Positions 40,979 to 49,544 of a DNA stretch of 64,000 bases are shown piece by piece. Location of the stretch: assembly GCA_029834535.1 (NCBI GenBank), contig JAQMWT010000065.1, positions 21,349 through 85,348 on the forward strand. The letters run 5' to 3'. Position 1 is the first letter of the stretch. The number at the start of each line of letters is the position of its first letter. Position numbers and translations under genes: made by a program. The notes beneath the pieces are model-generated. The model had not been told where the DNA came from and searched no databases. It was given only the letters and a program-made list of their open reading frames with translations. Origin of the DNA: Chrysophaeum taylorii. Its lineage: Eukaryota > Sar > Pelagophyceae > Pelagomonadales > Pelagomonadaceae.

Positions 40979-42052
40979 ATGCTCGACGCCCAACTAATAA
41001 GCCAGATCGACGACGCCATCGCGCGGCAGCAGGCACGGTTCCTGGCGGTTGAGACGACGCTAAACAAGACCGCAAGCGTCTTGCGACAGTTCCAAGCCGA
41101 GCGGGAGGCAACCGTGGCGCATCTGCGCGAGGAGTTTGGCGATTCCGTGCTCGATGCCTTCCTTGAGGAGAAGGTTCCTGTCGAGGAAACAGGTGAACCG
41201 CTTGAGCCTCCCGAGTCGTTGCTAGCACCTGCGCCTCTGGAGCCTGCACTTGTCGAGCCGGCAGAAGAACCGGTCGAGCCTGTGACTGAGCCTGTGGTTG
41301 AGCCTGCAGAAGAAGAACGGGTCGAGCCTACAGAAGAAGAACCTGGTGGTGAGCCTGCGGTCGAGCCTGTGGTCGAGCCTACAGAAGAAGAACCTGGTGG
41401 TGAGCCCGTGGTTGAGCCTGTGGTCGAGCCTGCAGAAGAACCTGGTGGTGAGCCCGCGGTCGTGCCCGCGGAAGAACCCGGCCAGCCCGCGGTCGAGACT
41501 GTGGTCGAGCCCGCGGAAGAAACCGCGCCTACGGTCGAGCCTGAAGAGCAGCCTGTAGCGGTGGAACCCGAGGTGGTTGAACCTGCGGAGGGTGTCGACG
41601 TCGTAGACCTCGAGGTCGGCGAGGTGGGGCGATCATCGGAAGCAGAAGGAGCGGACCAAGGAGGTTCAGAGGCGGCTCGAAACGAAGGAACAGCAGAGGA
41701 AGTCGTCACACCGGAGCCGGTGTCGCGGACGGTACCCAGAGGCAATTTTTTTGTGGCATTCATGACGCCGGCGGCGCTCGGTTTTGGGGTCGCTCTGATG
41801 CGAGACAAGACCAAGGGCACGATGCACATCATCGTGGATAAGATCAACGACTCGAGACCGTCGGCCGGCCAGCTCCAGGTCCTCGACGAGCTCGTCGCTG
41901 TCGGCCAGGAGCGCATCGGGAGCGTGTCCTCCAAGGCCCGGTTCAACGAGATCGTCCAGCAAATCCGCACGACATCGAGGCCCATCGTCCTCATGTTCCA
42001 CCGCTCGGATCGGCGCTACCTCCAAGCCAACTTTGCCGCCGACACTCTATGA
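40979..42052 (+). CDS. Glu/Pro/Val-repeat protein with C-terminal PDZ-like domain
   Basis: The frame encodes 357 aa. Residues about 1-65 form a helical, probably coiled-coil segment (QIDDAIARQQARFLAVETTL). Residues about 75-215 are acidic repeats around VEPxxEEPGGEPAVEP. About 250-345 resemble a PDZ domain: a GFGVALMRD carboxylate-binding-loop-like start, HIIVDKINDSRPSA, VLDELVAVGQERI and PIVLMFHR at the end. PDZ domains bind C-terminal peptides, so this may be an adaptor with a flexible acidic spacer. The repeat DNA has a period of about 54-63 bp and is likely length-variable. The gene converges on the DFRP-like gene with a 43-bp gap. Confidence 0.75.
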   Translation: MLDAQLISQIDDAIARQQARFLAVETTLNKTASVLRQFQAEREATVAHLREEFGDSVLDAFLEEKVPVEETGEPLEPPESLLAPAPLEPALVEPAEEPVEPVTEPVVEPAEEERVEPTEEEPGGEPAVEPVVEPTEEEPGGEPVVEPVVEPAEEPGGEPAVVPAEEPGQPAVETVVEPAEETAPTVEPEEQPVAVEPEVVEPAEGVDVVDLEVGEVGRSSEAEGADQGGSEAARNEGTAEEVVTPEPVSRTVPRGNFFVAFMTPAALGFGVALMRDKTKGTMHIIVDKINDSRPSAGQLQVLDELVAVGQERIGSVSSKARFNEIVQQIRTTSRPIVLMFHRSDRRYLQANFAADTL

Positions 42053-42095
42053 GAAGACACTAAATTCTTTTTAGTTAAAAAGACAAGGAAGCACA

Positions 42096-42911
42096 TTACG
42101 ACGGGTCGTCGTCGTCGAGGTCGTCGAGGTCGTCGAGTTCCGCGTCTCCCCCGTCGAGGTAGAGGCTCTCATCGCCCACAGGGAGAGGGGTCTCGGGTGG
42201 TGGTGGGTCGTCCCTTCGTTCGTAGTCATCCTGGATCTGGGCGTCGTCGTCGTCGACGAAGAGGGAAGCGTCCAGCGCGAAGAGGTCCTTGCCCGACAAG
42301 ACGCTGAGGCCCTTGCCACCCTTCTTCTTGAGCTGCTCGGCCTTGAGGGCAGCCTCTTTCTCTCTCCGGAGTCGCTCCGCTTTGCGTTTCTTCCATTCGG
42401 CAAAAGTCTCCGGCGTGACGGGGGTGCCGACCTTACCCTCCTTCCGCATAGCCTCGCGCTGCGCCTCGATCCTGTGTTCGAGCAATGTCTCCTGTACGTC
42501 GGCCTTCTCGAGCTCTGCCTCGGCCCAGGCGTCGTCGTAATGGTCGCTCGGTTTCGACGCCGACGACGACGTCGTCGTCGGCGCCGTCGCCTGGGCTGAC
42601 TCGGATTTTTTTTTTCTGAGATCGGACTTCTTCACGTTGATCGACAGCGCCTCGCTGAAGAGCGCCTTGAGCTCCTGCTCCTGCTGGATCCGCATGATTT
42701 TTAGTTGCTTCTTCTCTTCGCGGGCTTTTTCCTTGGCAGGATCCGCGCCTTTTAAGTTCTTCTGGACGTTCGCGACGTACTTCTGGACCACCTTGGACTT
42801 GTTCTTGTTCTTCAGACCAAAGGTCTTATCCTCGGCAACCTTGTCCTTCGCCTTCTCCTGCGCGCGCCGCGCCTGGGCCTTCTGCTTGGCGCCTCCCTTG
42901 TTGGGAGGCAT
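42096..42911 (-). CDS. DFRP/ZC3H15-like protein lacking CCCH zinc fingers
   Basis: The encoded protein is 271 aa. The N-terminus (MPPNKGGAKQKAQARRAQEK, then EDKTFGLKNKNKSK) matches the start of ZC3H15/DFRP1/Tma46. The C-terminal part (GTPVTPETFAEWKKRKAERL, then LSGKDLFALDASLFVDDDDA) matches the DFRP domain that binds and stabilises the translational GTPase DRG1. Between them the two CCCH zinc fingers of the animal and fungal proteins are missing, replaced by a Lys/Glu-rich helical linker (EEKKQLKIMRIQQEQELKAL) and a Ser/Thr stretch. An acidic tail follows. It presumably partners a DRG GTPase at ribosomes. RNA binding through zinc fingers cannot occur. The start is 95 bp from the divergent gene at 43006. 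Confidence 0.8.
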   Translation of the reverse strand: MPPNKGGAKQKAQARRAQEKAKDKVAEDKTFGLKNKNKSKVVQKYVANVQKNLKGADPAKEKAREEKKQLKIMRIQQEQELKALFSEALSINVKKSDLRKKKSESAQATAPTTTSSSASKPSDHYDDAWAEAELEKADVQETLLEHRIEAQREAMRKEGKVGTPVTPETFAEWKKRKAERLRREKEAALKAEQLKKKGGKGLSVLSGKDLFALDASLFVDDDDAQIQDDYERRDDPPPPETPLPVGDESLYLDGGDAELDDLDDLDDDDPS

Positions 42912-43005
42912 GACGACGACGACTTCTAGGGTTTGTTTGGCGAGACAGGAGTGAAAAGGGCTCGAAGGTGTCGGTGACGCAATTTCTGGAATTAATTAAT
43001 AGAGC

Positions 43006-43491
43006 ATGCCGCCGCGCAAGATCAAAAAAGACCCCAAGGCCGACTGGCTGAAGAAGGAGGATGGGGACCTCGTTAACCCCAACACCGAAGAGGGACTGAT
43101 GATGCGGGGGATTCTCAAGGCTCCGCCAAAAGTCGAACCTTTCACTGCGGAGGTCGTCCCTGTCAACCAGAGCGCGTCGATGGCCTTCGCGCCGCAGCCC
43201 GAGAAGGGCGTCTTGCTCTACAAAAAGCTTCCGGGGGACTGCGAGGTCTTCAAGCTCCACACCGCCGACCTCGCCTTTCCTGATTCCGATCCAATGGTCG
43301 CCGTCACCTGCGACTCGGACGACATCGATAAGGTCTTCGAGAGCCTCCTCGGGGACAACCAGCCCCCCCGATACCTCAACCCCAAGACCGGCCTCGAGTT
43401 CGAGTGGACCGTGCCTCCCCCGGGCTTCTACGGCAAGCCCGCGGGCTGGGACACCCCCATGGCGGCAGAGGACCTCGACGATAAGGAATAG
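43006..43491 (+). CDS. Unrecognised 161-aa soluble protein
   Basis: The frame runs from an ATG (MPPRKIKKDPKADWLKKEDG) to TAG. The N-terminus is basic. The middle (GVLLYKKLPGDCEVFKLHTA, DPMVAVTCDSDDIDKVFESL) has a regular alpha/beta look, and the end is Pro/Gly-rich (VPPPGFYGKPAGWDTPMAAE). No family is recognised, and no signal or membrane segment is seen. The sequence GTACGTAAT overlapping the TAG resembles a splice donor. Splicing from it to the AG at 43655-43656 would give a stop at once, so the unspliced stop is preferred. Confidence 0.65.
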   Translation: MPPRKIKKDPKADWLKKEDGDLVNPNTEEGLMMRGILKAPPKVEPFTAEVVPVNQSASMAFAPQPEKGVLLYKKLPGDCEVFKLHTADLAFPDSDPMVAVTCDSDDIDKVFESLLGDNQPPRYLNPKTGLEFEWTVPPPGFYGKPAGWDTPMAAEDLDDKE

Positions 43492-43656
43492 TACGTAATC
43501 CCGCTGCTGCTACTTTTACCCACCCACCCAGCCTGCTGTGACCACACGACATATTTTTGCTAGAAGTTTAGTCCCAAACAAACCCTGCTCCTGAAAACAG
43601 TACGATATACGACGGTAGGATGGAGATGCGTGCGTTTTGATTGTGACTTTCCACAG

Positions 43657-43875
43657 ATGACCAAGGGGCAGATCCTGAAGAACATGGCGACCGTCGCCGA
43701 GGTGATTCGGTCCTGCGTGAAGGATTCGTGAGTAGGAGTATGTCGTCGTGCGCTCGAAAAAAATTCGCGTCGCAGCGCCCTCGCCAAGCTCAAGGCGCCT
43801 TCCGGCGGAGTCTCGTTCACCGTCGTCAAGTACGCCGGCGGGAAAGAAGTGTCGCGAACGCCCTACAATAAATAG
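43657..43875 (+). CDS. Small 56-aa protein, one 48-nt intron
   Basis: Exons are 43657-43727 and 43776-43875. Donor GTGAGT and acceptor CGCAG are canonical, and joining restores one frame: MTKGQILKNMATVAEVIRSC, then SALAKLKAPSGGVSFTVVKY and a basic end. The ATG is preceded immediately by TTTCCACAG, so an untranslated or coding upstream exon is possible. It is too short and unfamiliar to assign a function. Its last 13 nt overlap the 3' end of the convergent gamma-glutamylcyclotransferase-like gene, with the TAG stop of each lying in the other's 3' coding end. Confidence 0.6.
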
Positions 43876-44945
43876 GCTCTATAATCGCCGCCCGGGATGT
43901 CGGGACGGGCCGCGATATCCTCGAGCGCTTCTGGATCAACCAGAAAATAGACCCACGCTTCATCGCCGTCGGACAGCAGGACTTTGGAGCGGCGGTAGAA
44001 GGAGGGATGTGACTCGAGGGGGTCTAAGGAGCGCGCGAGGCAGTCCGTCGAGACGGCGTAGACCTCGCCCCGCAGGGGGACGCGGGGTCGACCCGGCGGC
44101 GCGCCCTCGTCCGCGGCGAAGGGGAAGGCGCCAAAGTCGGCGAAGACGTAGGGCTCGAGGGTCATGGCCTCCCCGAGAAAGAGAGAGTCCCCCAAATAAT
44201 GGTGGTTCCGGCACTGCCGCAGCAACGTCCCATAGACGAAGACCCGGTGGAGCGCGAGCCGTCGGAGAGCGGCCGCGGCGACGCCGTCGTCGACCGTCGT
44301 TCCTCCGTTCTCCAACAACGCGCGGTCGGCGAGCTCCCGGACGGTCGCTATGCCCTTGCGGCCAAGCTCCGCCACGAACTCCGCCGCGGCCTGTGGCATT
44401 TCCCAGTGGTGAGTGATGGCGTTGACCTCGACGGCGACGGCCGCCAGCGTCTCGAGTCGGTGGACGCCGGGATGTCGCCAGACCTCTAGGACCCGCGCCG
44501 GTGCCGCCGAGCTCCGGACCTCCACGGGGCTCTCCCAGCCGTTTTCGCGGAGGTGGACGCTGATAGCGGTCAGGTAAGCTTCGCTCGGCGCCGCGGAGAG
44601 CGCTGGCGTGAAACGGTTGTTCTCGCGGCCGGCGACGTACGCGATCGCGCGCACCCTCTCGTCCCCGACGCGGGCCTCGACGCTCACCTCGCGGTAGCCC
44701 CCCTCGTACATGTCCAGCCGTCCTTTCTCCTCCGCCGTCAGACTACACACGGACCCATAAGTGATCGCCTTGTCGCACGGACAGATCGACGCGACGCCGC
44801 CGCCCCACCCTCCCGCGCGCAGGCAGAACACGCGCGCGTATCCCGGCAGCGACGCGGCGCGGCACACGAGATTCGGATTACCCACGCGCGCGCGCAGCTG
44901 CGCGACACCATTGCTCCCGTAGTTAAACACCGTTACTACGTTCAT
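43863..44945 (-). CDS. Two-domain gamma-glutamylcyclotransferase-like (GGCT + GGACT/AIG2-like) protein
   Basis: The protein is 360 aa starting MNVVTVFNYGSNGVAQL. The open frame continues 106 codons upstream into a retroelement, so the ATG at 44945 is used. Domain 1 carries FNYGSN (the substrate-loop signature Y-G-S-N), GGWGGGVASICP and the Glu of RLDMYEGG. Domain 2 (about 232-350) begins VFVYGTLLRQCRNHHYLG, the signature of GGACT/AIG2-like proteins, with LDPLESHPSFYRR. These folds release 5-oxoproline from gamma-glutamyl peptides (glutathione breakdown) or from gamma-glutamylamines. Between the domains is a region similar to neither. Two non-identical domains in one chain could widen substrate range. 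A LINE fragment has inserted about 20 bp upstream of the ATG, which may have displaced the promoter. Confidence 0.82.
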   Translation of the reverse strand: MNVVTVFNYGSNGVAQLRARVGNPNLVCRAASLPGYARVFCLRAGGWGGGVASICPCDKAITYGSVCSLTAEEKGRLDMYEGGYREVSVEARVGDERVRAIAYVAGRENNRFTPALSAAPSEAYLTAISVHLRENGWESPVEVRSSAAPARVLEVWRHPGVHRLETLAAVAVEVNAITHHWEMPQAAAEFVAELGRKGIATVRELADRALLENGGTTVDDGVAAAALRRLALHRVFVYGTLLRQCRNHHYLGDSLFLGEAMTLEPYVFADFGAFPFAADEGAPPGRPRVPLRGEVYAVSTDCLARSLDPLESHPSFYRRSKVLLSDGDEAWVYFLVDPEALEDIAARPDIPGGDYRAYLL

Positions 44946-44965
44946 CCTTTTCACGCGGCGCGAAA

Positions 44966-44989
44966 AGCAGTCTGAGACAGACAACAACA
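44966..44989 (+). repeat. Left target-site duplication of LINE fragment 3
   Basis: These 24 bp are repeated exactly at 47183-47206. They begin AGCAGTCTGAGACAGAC and end ACAACA. The duplicated site is itself rich in GACA/ACA tetranucleotide-like sequence. Confidence 0.85.
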
Positions 44990-47182
44990 CCCTCGTGAGG
45001 TTGTCGACGCCCTCCTGCAGTACGCCCGCGACATCCAAGCTAGCGGCGAGGAGCTCCGCCTCGACAAGTGCGTGGCGTTCTGTCCGGCACTTGGCATGGG
45101 GCTTCTCGACCACCCCGATATTCACGACCACGTCCAAGTTGCGCCTGACGGCACGCGTACTCTTGCTGGTATCCCCGTTGTCGCCGACGGCCTCGTAATC
45201 TACGGTGTGCCCATCGGCTCCCCCGGCCACGCCGGAGATGCCTATGTCGAAGCTACCTTGCAACGCCGAGGTTCACGCTCGGGTGAGCTACGTGAGCCGT
45301 ATTCGCACCAAGCTCCAGCACGTCTCCCTCCACTGCATGTACTCGTTGGGCCGCTACTGCATCGCCCCGCGCATGGACTACATCGCGCAACACTGCTACC
45401 CCACCAATGCCTTGAGCGCGCTCCGCCGCTTCGACGTTGCCGTCCTCAGCTTCGTCGCCACAGCACTTGGCGCAGATCCGCGTCAGGTTTTTGACTCCAC
45501 CGGCATCGTCCTCCAACGCCTCCGTCTTCCTGCTCGAAGTGGGGGTGGCGGCATTCGCTCCTGCGCCGACCTCAGCCCCGCCGCCTTTGTTGGCACGGCG
45601 GCCCAGGCCCTCCCACACCTCGTCGACCTTCGCGATCCTACGGGTGCCTTGGAGGTCCCTGGCTACCTCCCCCGCCTCGCCTCGGTCCTGGGTGCCACTT
45701 CTTTTCGCACAGGTAACGAGTTGCACCGTTGGCACCACCTCCTCGCATCCGGTTGCCGCCTGGGGCGAGCACTCGAGACTGCGTGGGACGGACTTCGGGC
45801 TGATCTCCGTACCACGCTGGCTTCCCACGGCGGCGCTGGTTCCGGCGACCCCGCCAACGTTCATCTCGTCGACGGTCCTCTCTCCCACGAATTCGTGTCC
45901 ATGGGCGTCCTCGTCGACCCCACCATCTCGACACCCGTGCTCATACCCCAACTCCAGCGTGCTCTAACCTCCCAGCGCGAGACAGCTCGGGCCACTGCAC
46001 TCCAGCGCCTTGCGGCCACCCTTCCCATCACCGAAGCACTTCGAGTAGCGGCGTCCTCATGGGATCGCTTCTCGACCACGTTCATCAGCTCGTGGCCCAG
46101 CTCTGGCCTTCACATCCCCAACCGCTGCTGGGCTGAGATGTGTGCCCAGTACTTTGGCTACCCCTCTCCAGCTGCTTGTTTGGGCCTCGTGGGCACTCGC
46201 ATTCTGGGCACTGACGTCGTTCTCGACGCTCACGGCAAGGTGCTTCTCACGCAGGCCAACCTTGTCAACCGCGGAGGAGCGCGGACCACCTGGCATGACG
46301 GCCAGCTCGACTGCGTCCACGGCAGCGTCAAAGAGGCCGGCATCCCAGCCCTGTCCGAGGTTTTCGGCATCTTTGCTGACGTCGTCGCCCCTACCATTCG
46401 CACGCGCCTCTACGGCCGGTACCGAGGCAATCTCGCCCGACGTCAAGTCGTCCCAGACATCCTCACCACGCTCGACAACAAGGAGCAACTCTACGACATC
46501 ACAACCCTCGCTCGGGGTTCGTTGTACACCGCCCACGCCCTCCATCCCTCCCACCCGTCGCCTGTCGATCGGCGCGCAGCGCAAGTCCACCCCGAAAACC
46601 TCGCTCACGCCCGCGGCATCGACGCCATCATCCCCCAGCCGGGTACAGCACCACCGCCTGGCTTCTTGGGCCCTGTCGAACAGCGGCTACGTAGCTACGG
46701 CACCGTCGCCGGCCTCGTCTTTGGTGCCTTCGGTGAGGCCAGCGCGGCGTGCCACGCTCTCGCCCAAACATGCGCAGAGCGCATCGCTGCGCAAACCTGG
46801 GTGGCAAGCGGCTGCGCCAACTTCACAGAGGCAAAGGCGGCCCAAAAAAAACTCGCCGCATCTACCGTGAGTGGGGGATCGCCAGCGCATTAGGCCGGGC
46901 TCGCTGTGCCCTCACCGCCCTCACCCATGTCGCCGCCTCGGGGAACCCCACCCAGGCCGCCCGATCCCAGCAGGACGTCACCCTTCGTCGCACATACGTC
47001 CGGCGGCAGCATGCGTACGACCTACCAAGGCGGGGCCCTTGGTCCGCTCTTCGCCTGCCCCACGCCTCGGCGATGACCCCGACTAGGTCCCGCGTACTTA
47101 TCTCCGCCCGCCAGGCACATCCCTCATACCCCACAAACCCACCCACATCCTTCATGCTCCCCACACACACCCCCCCCCTCTT
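44990..47182 (+). mobile_element. LINE fragment 3: reverse transcriptase 3' part plus PD-(D/E)xK-like nuclease
   Basis: This is a 5'-truncated non-LTR retrotransposon flanked by a 24-bp duplication. The first frame (about 44991-45255) reads ELRLDKCVAF and GIPVVADGLVIYGVPIGSP, the part of LINE reverse transcriptases after the catalytic DD. A frameshift near 45255 moves to SRIRTKLQHVSLHCMYSLGR and LRLPARSGGGGIRSCADLSP, the thumb/connection region. Further on come VPDI ... LYDIKTL-like residues (here DITTL, with Lys lost), then LGPVEQRLRSYGTVAG. A 5-A insertion near 46846 breaks the frame again. The 3' end is CCCCCTCTT directly at the duplication, so the AGCAGTCGACATTTAAAG tail seen in other copies is missing. 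It is non-functional. Confidence 0.8.
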
Positions 47183-47206
47183 AGCAGTCTGAGACAGACA
47201 ACAACA
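47183..47206 (+). repeat. Right target-site duplication of LINE fragment 3
   Basis: This is an exact copy of 44966-44989. Its first seven bases, AGCAGTC, are also what the element's own 3' tail has at this point in other copies, so the junction is a microhomology. Confidence 0.85.
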
Positions 47207-47226
47207 ACCAAGATGAGATGAGCTAC

Positions 47227-48516
47227 CTAATTAAAACTAGAAGGAGCCAAGACCTGGACGTCGGCGAACATGCAGGCCTCGAGGGCCTTGATTCGCTGAT
47301 TCTCGAGGTCCTTGGTCCACACCGCCACGCCCTTGCCGCACGCTTTCTTCTGGGCCTCGAGCAACTCCAAGCTGGAAACATCGGGCTGCGCGATGGCCAC
47401 GATGAGCGCATTGTCGGGAACTTGTTCTTCAACGCCGCGTTTATCGGTCGTCACCAGCAGATCCCAGTCTTCTCGTTCGCCTCGCGTCGACGCGACCTTC
47501 TTGCCGAGGTCTCGGACGGCATCCACGAGTGGCGGCTTGCGGGGCTTCGATCCGAGGATCGGATTCGCCACTTTCAACCAGTACAAGTCTAACGCCGCTC
47601 GGGCGTCCTGGACGCTGTCGTGTTCGCCAGTCTGGATCGTCCTTCCCAGAAACTCCTTGGCGAGCGACTTGAGGCTCTTCTTGTACCCTTCCTTGGGGTG
47701 TTTGTACAACAAGGCCGTGTCGGCGACGTTGTCGTGCGTCATCCCCAGGACGCGAAGGTCGTTATCGAGGGAGTGGCCCACCAAGAGGTCGTTTTTGCCC
47801 ACCACCTCGCGGACCATGCGTTGGACGTCGCCGAGGCGCGTCTCGACGTCGCGAAGCGTTTCCGCGGTTATCCCAGAGTACTTCGTGCAATAGTCCACCA
47901 CCTCGCCCTCGGGCAAGCAGTAGACATCGAGGCGAGTGGATTTGTCAACGATCGAACACCGTGCGAGCTCTGTTCCGTTTGTTGTTTGCACCATTTCGCA
48001 GTCGAGCCCAAACACGTTTGCCGTCGGCCGTGGCACCACGACGGTCCCTGCCGGGTTCGCCCAGGGGGCGCTCTGGTGCTGGAGGACGTCCAAGGCGCGC
48101 CGTTTGGTCGCTCGAGGCTCGAATACGCGGAGCTTGATGCCTTGGCACGAATCGCAGAAGACGACGGCCACGCGCTCGACGGCCTCGGGGTTTCCCACAA
48201 TCAGCCAGGGCGGCCATTCGCGCTTCGCCTCGACGTGCGTCCCGGGCGCTTTGTACTGCGGCGCCTCGCGCCCGAGGACGCGCCACACGATCCGCGCGAC
48301 GTCCCGCATCGTCGGGATCCGCGCCCCCGGCACGGCCAAAGGCGGCACGAGACGCACCGTCGGCCGCACGGCAATCCCCACCGCGCGGCACTCGGCGAGA
48401 CGTTTTGCATTCCATACCTCGCCGCGCTCGCACACCTTTCGCAGCTTCTTGAGCCGACCTTTGGCGTTGTTGTTTGACGCTAACTCGTCGTCGTCGTCAA
48501 TAGTATCCCGCTTCAT
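47227..48516 (-). CDS. REXO1/Rex-like DEDDh 3'-5' RNA exonuclease
   Basis: The protein is 429 aa, intronless. The nuclease domain spans about 165-325: Exo I FGLDCEMV (Asp172, Glu174), Exo II GHSLDNDLR, Exo III HDSVQDARAALDLY with the His and Asp of the DEDDh class. FGLDCEMV is typical of the REXO1/REXO4/ISG20 group, which trims rRNA, snoRNA or tRNA 3' ends. About 165 N-terminal residues are basic and similar to the N-terminal extension of Rex proteins. The C-terminal 100 residues (after PILGSKPRKP) contain a Rossmann-like alternating pattern (WDLLVTTDKRG, DNALIVAIAQPD, GVAVWTKDL) that I cannot name. It is probably nuclear. The 3' end lies 20 bp from the LINE target duplication. Confidence 0.9.
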   Translation of the reverse strand: MKRDTIDDDDELASNNNAKGRLKKLRKVCERGEVWNAKRLAECRAVGIAVRPTVRLVPPLAVPGARIPTMRDVARIVWRVLGREAPQYKAPGTHVEAKREWPPWLIVGNPEAVERVAVVFCDSCQGIKLRVFEPRATKRRALDVLQHQSAPWANPAGTVVVPRPTANVFGLDCEMVQTTNGTELARCSIVDKSTRLDVYCLPEGEVVDYCTKYSGITAETLRDVETRLGDVQRMVREVVGKNDLLVGHSLDNDLRVLGMTHDNVADTALLYKHPKEGYKKSLKSLAKEFLGRTIQTGEHDSVQDARAALDLYWLKVANPILGSKPRKPPLVDAVRDLGKKVASTRGEREDWDLLVTTDKRGVEEQVPDNALIVAIAQPDVSSLELLEAQKKACGKGVAVWTKDLENQRIKALEACMFADVQVLAPSSFN

Positions 48517-48566
48517 TTCGCTGAATCGTTGGGAGGAAGTAAAAAAAGACGGGGGGGGGTCCTAGA

Positions 48567-49235
48567 CTAGTTGTCGGCGCCGTCGAGCTTGCGTTGGACG
48601 TGGGGCGTGAGCTGGCGCACACAGGAGTCGAGGGAGTCGGACATGTGCTCAGCGCAGAAAGCGCCGACGGTGCTAGCTGCGTCATCACCCTGGAATATCT
48701 CGAGGTGGATCTCTTGGTCGTCGACGGTGACGGGAATCGACGCGAGAAGCCGGCGGCGCTCTTGGGGAACAACATGCTCCTCTTCGAGTTCCTCCACCTT
48801 CTCCTCTTCGAGTTCCTCCACCTTCTCCTCGTCTTCGACAGGAGTTGTCGTCGTCGTTGCTGTCGTTGTGGCGGCGTCGGAGAGGGCGTTGCCAGCTTCG
48901 AGACCGCGGTCAAACCCCAACGTGTACCCCGTGCGGCAGCTCTTGTGGACCGTGGGCTTGGGGTAATCCTGAAGGTACTTCCGACAGTATTCCGATGACT
49001 TGCCGTCGCGGGCGGGAAGGGCCTCCTTCTCGCACACGGCGATACAGGACGACATCGCGGCCTCGTCGTAGGCGCTCGTGCACGCCTTTCCCACCTTTGG
49101 TCGGGGGAGCATCATCCGATAGCTCCGGCAGTCAAGCGCCTGGGGTAAGTCCCCCACGGCCGACGCGCACGTCGACTTGCAGTCCGCCGCGGCTCCGCGC
49201 TCCCACAACGCGACCAACAAGAAGAACAACAACAT
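48567..49235 (-). CDS. Secreted Cys-rich protein with acidic repeat (unrecognised)
   Basis: The protein is 222 aa from the ATG at 49235 (the codon before it is GTG). Residues 1-17 are a signal peptide (MLLFFLLVALWERGAA). About 18-100 contain eight or so Cys in CxxxC and CxxxxxxC arrangements (DCKSTCASAV, SSCIAVCEKEA, SEYCRKYL). A Thr-rich stretch and an acidic duplication, EEKVEELEEEKVEELEEEHV, follow. The C-terminal 60 residues look like a small ubiquitin- or thioredoxin-scale domain (IPVTVDDQEIHLEIFQGDDA, AFCAEHMSDSL). I cannot assign a function. It is likely extracellular or in the secretory lumen. Confidence 0.65.
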   Translation of the reverse strand: MLLFFLLVALWERGAAADCKSTCASAVGDLPQALDCRSYRMMLPRPKVGKACTSAYDEAAMSSCIAVCEKEALPARDGKSSEYCRKYLQDYPKPTVHKSCRTGYTLGFDRGLEAGNALSDAATTTATTTTTPVEDEEKVEELEEEKVEELEEEHVVPQERRRLLASIPVTVDDQEIHLEIFQGDDAASTVGAFCAEHMSDSLDSCVRQLTPHVQRKLDGADN

Positions 49236-49328
49236 CACGACGACGACCAGTAAAACGGCGTTAGTCGTTCGAGGGCCGTTGGGAAGGGGGGTTTGCTGGC
49301 GGAGATAGGTGGCGGGTAGCGTCAGTGA

Positions 49329-49506
49329 TCATAATCGGGGGGGGTAAAATTCGAGTGCCCTGTCGACTTCCACACACGAGGCACGGCGGAAGGCGTATTT
49401 GGTCGTGTTGGGCCTGTGCCAGACCTCTACGAGAGGCGCCGCTTCCTTGGAGCAGTTGAAGCCGAGATCGAAGGCGCCTGCGGCGGTTTTGTTGTTAGTT
49501 TTTTAG

Positions 49507-49544
<38 letters not shown>

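Noticed and set aside
43492-43656. Intron joining the 161-aa gene to the 56-aa gene
   Set aside because: The GTACGT donor overlaps the stop codon, but splicing to the AG at 43656 yields an immediate stop, so the two are kept as separate genes.
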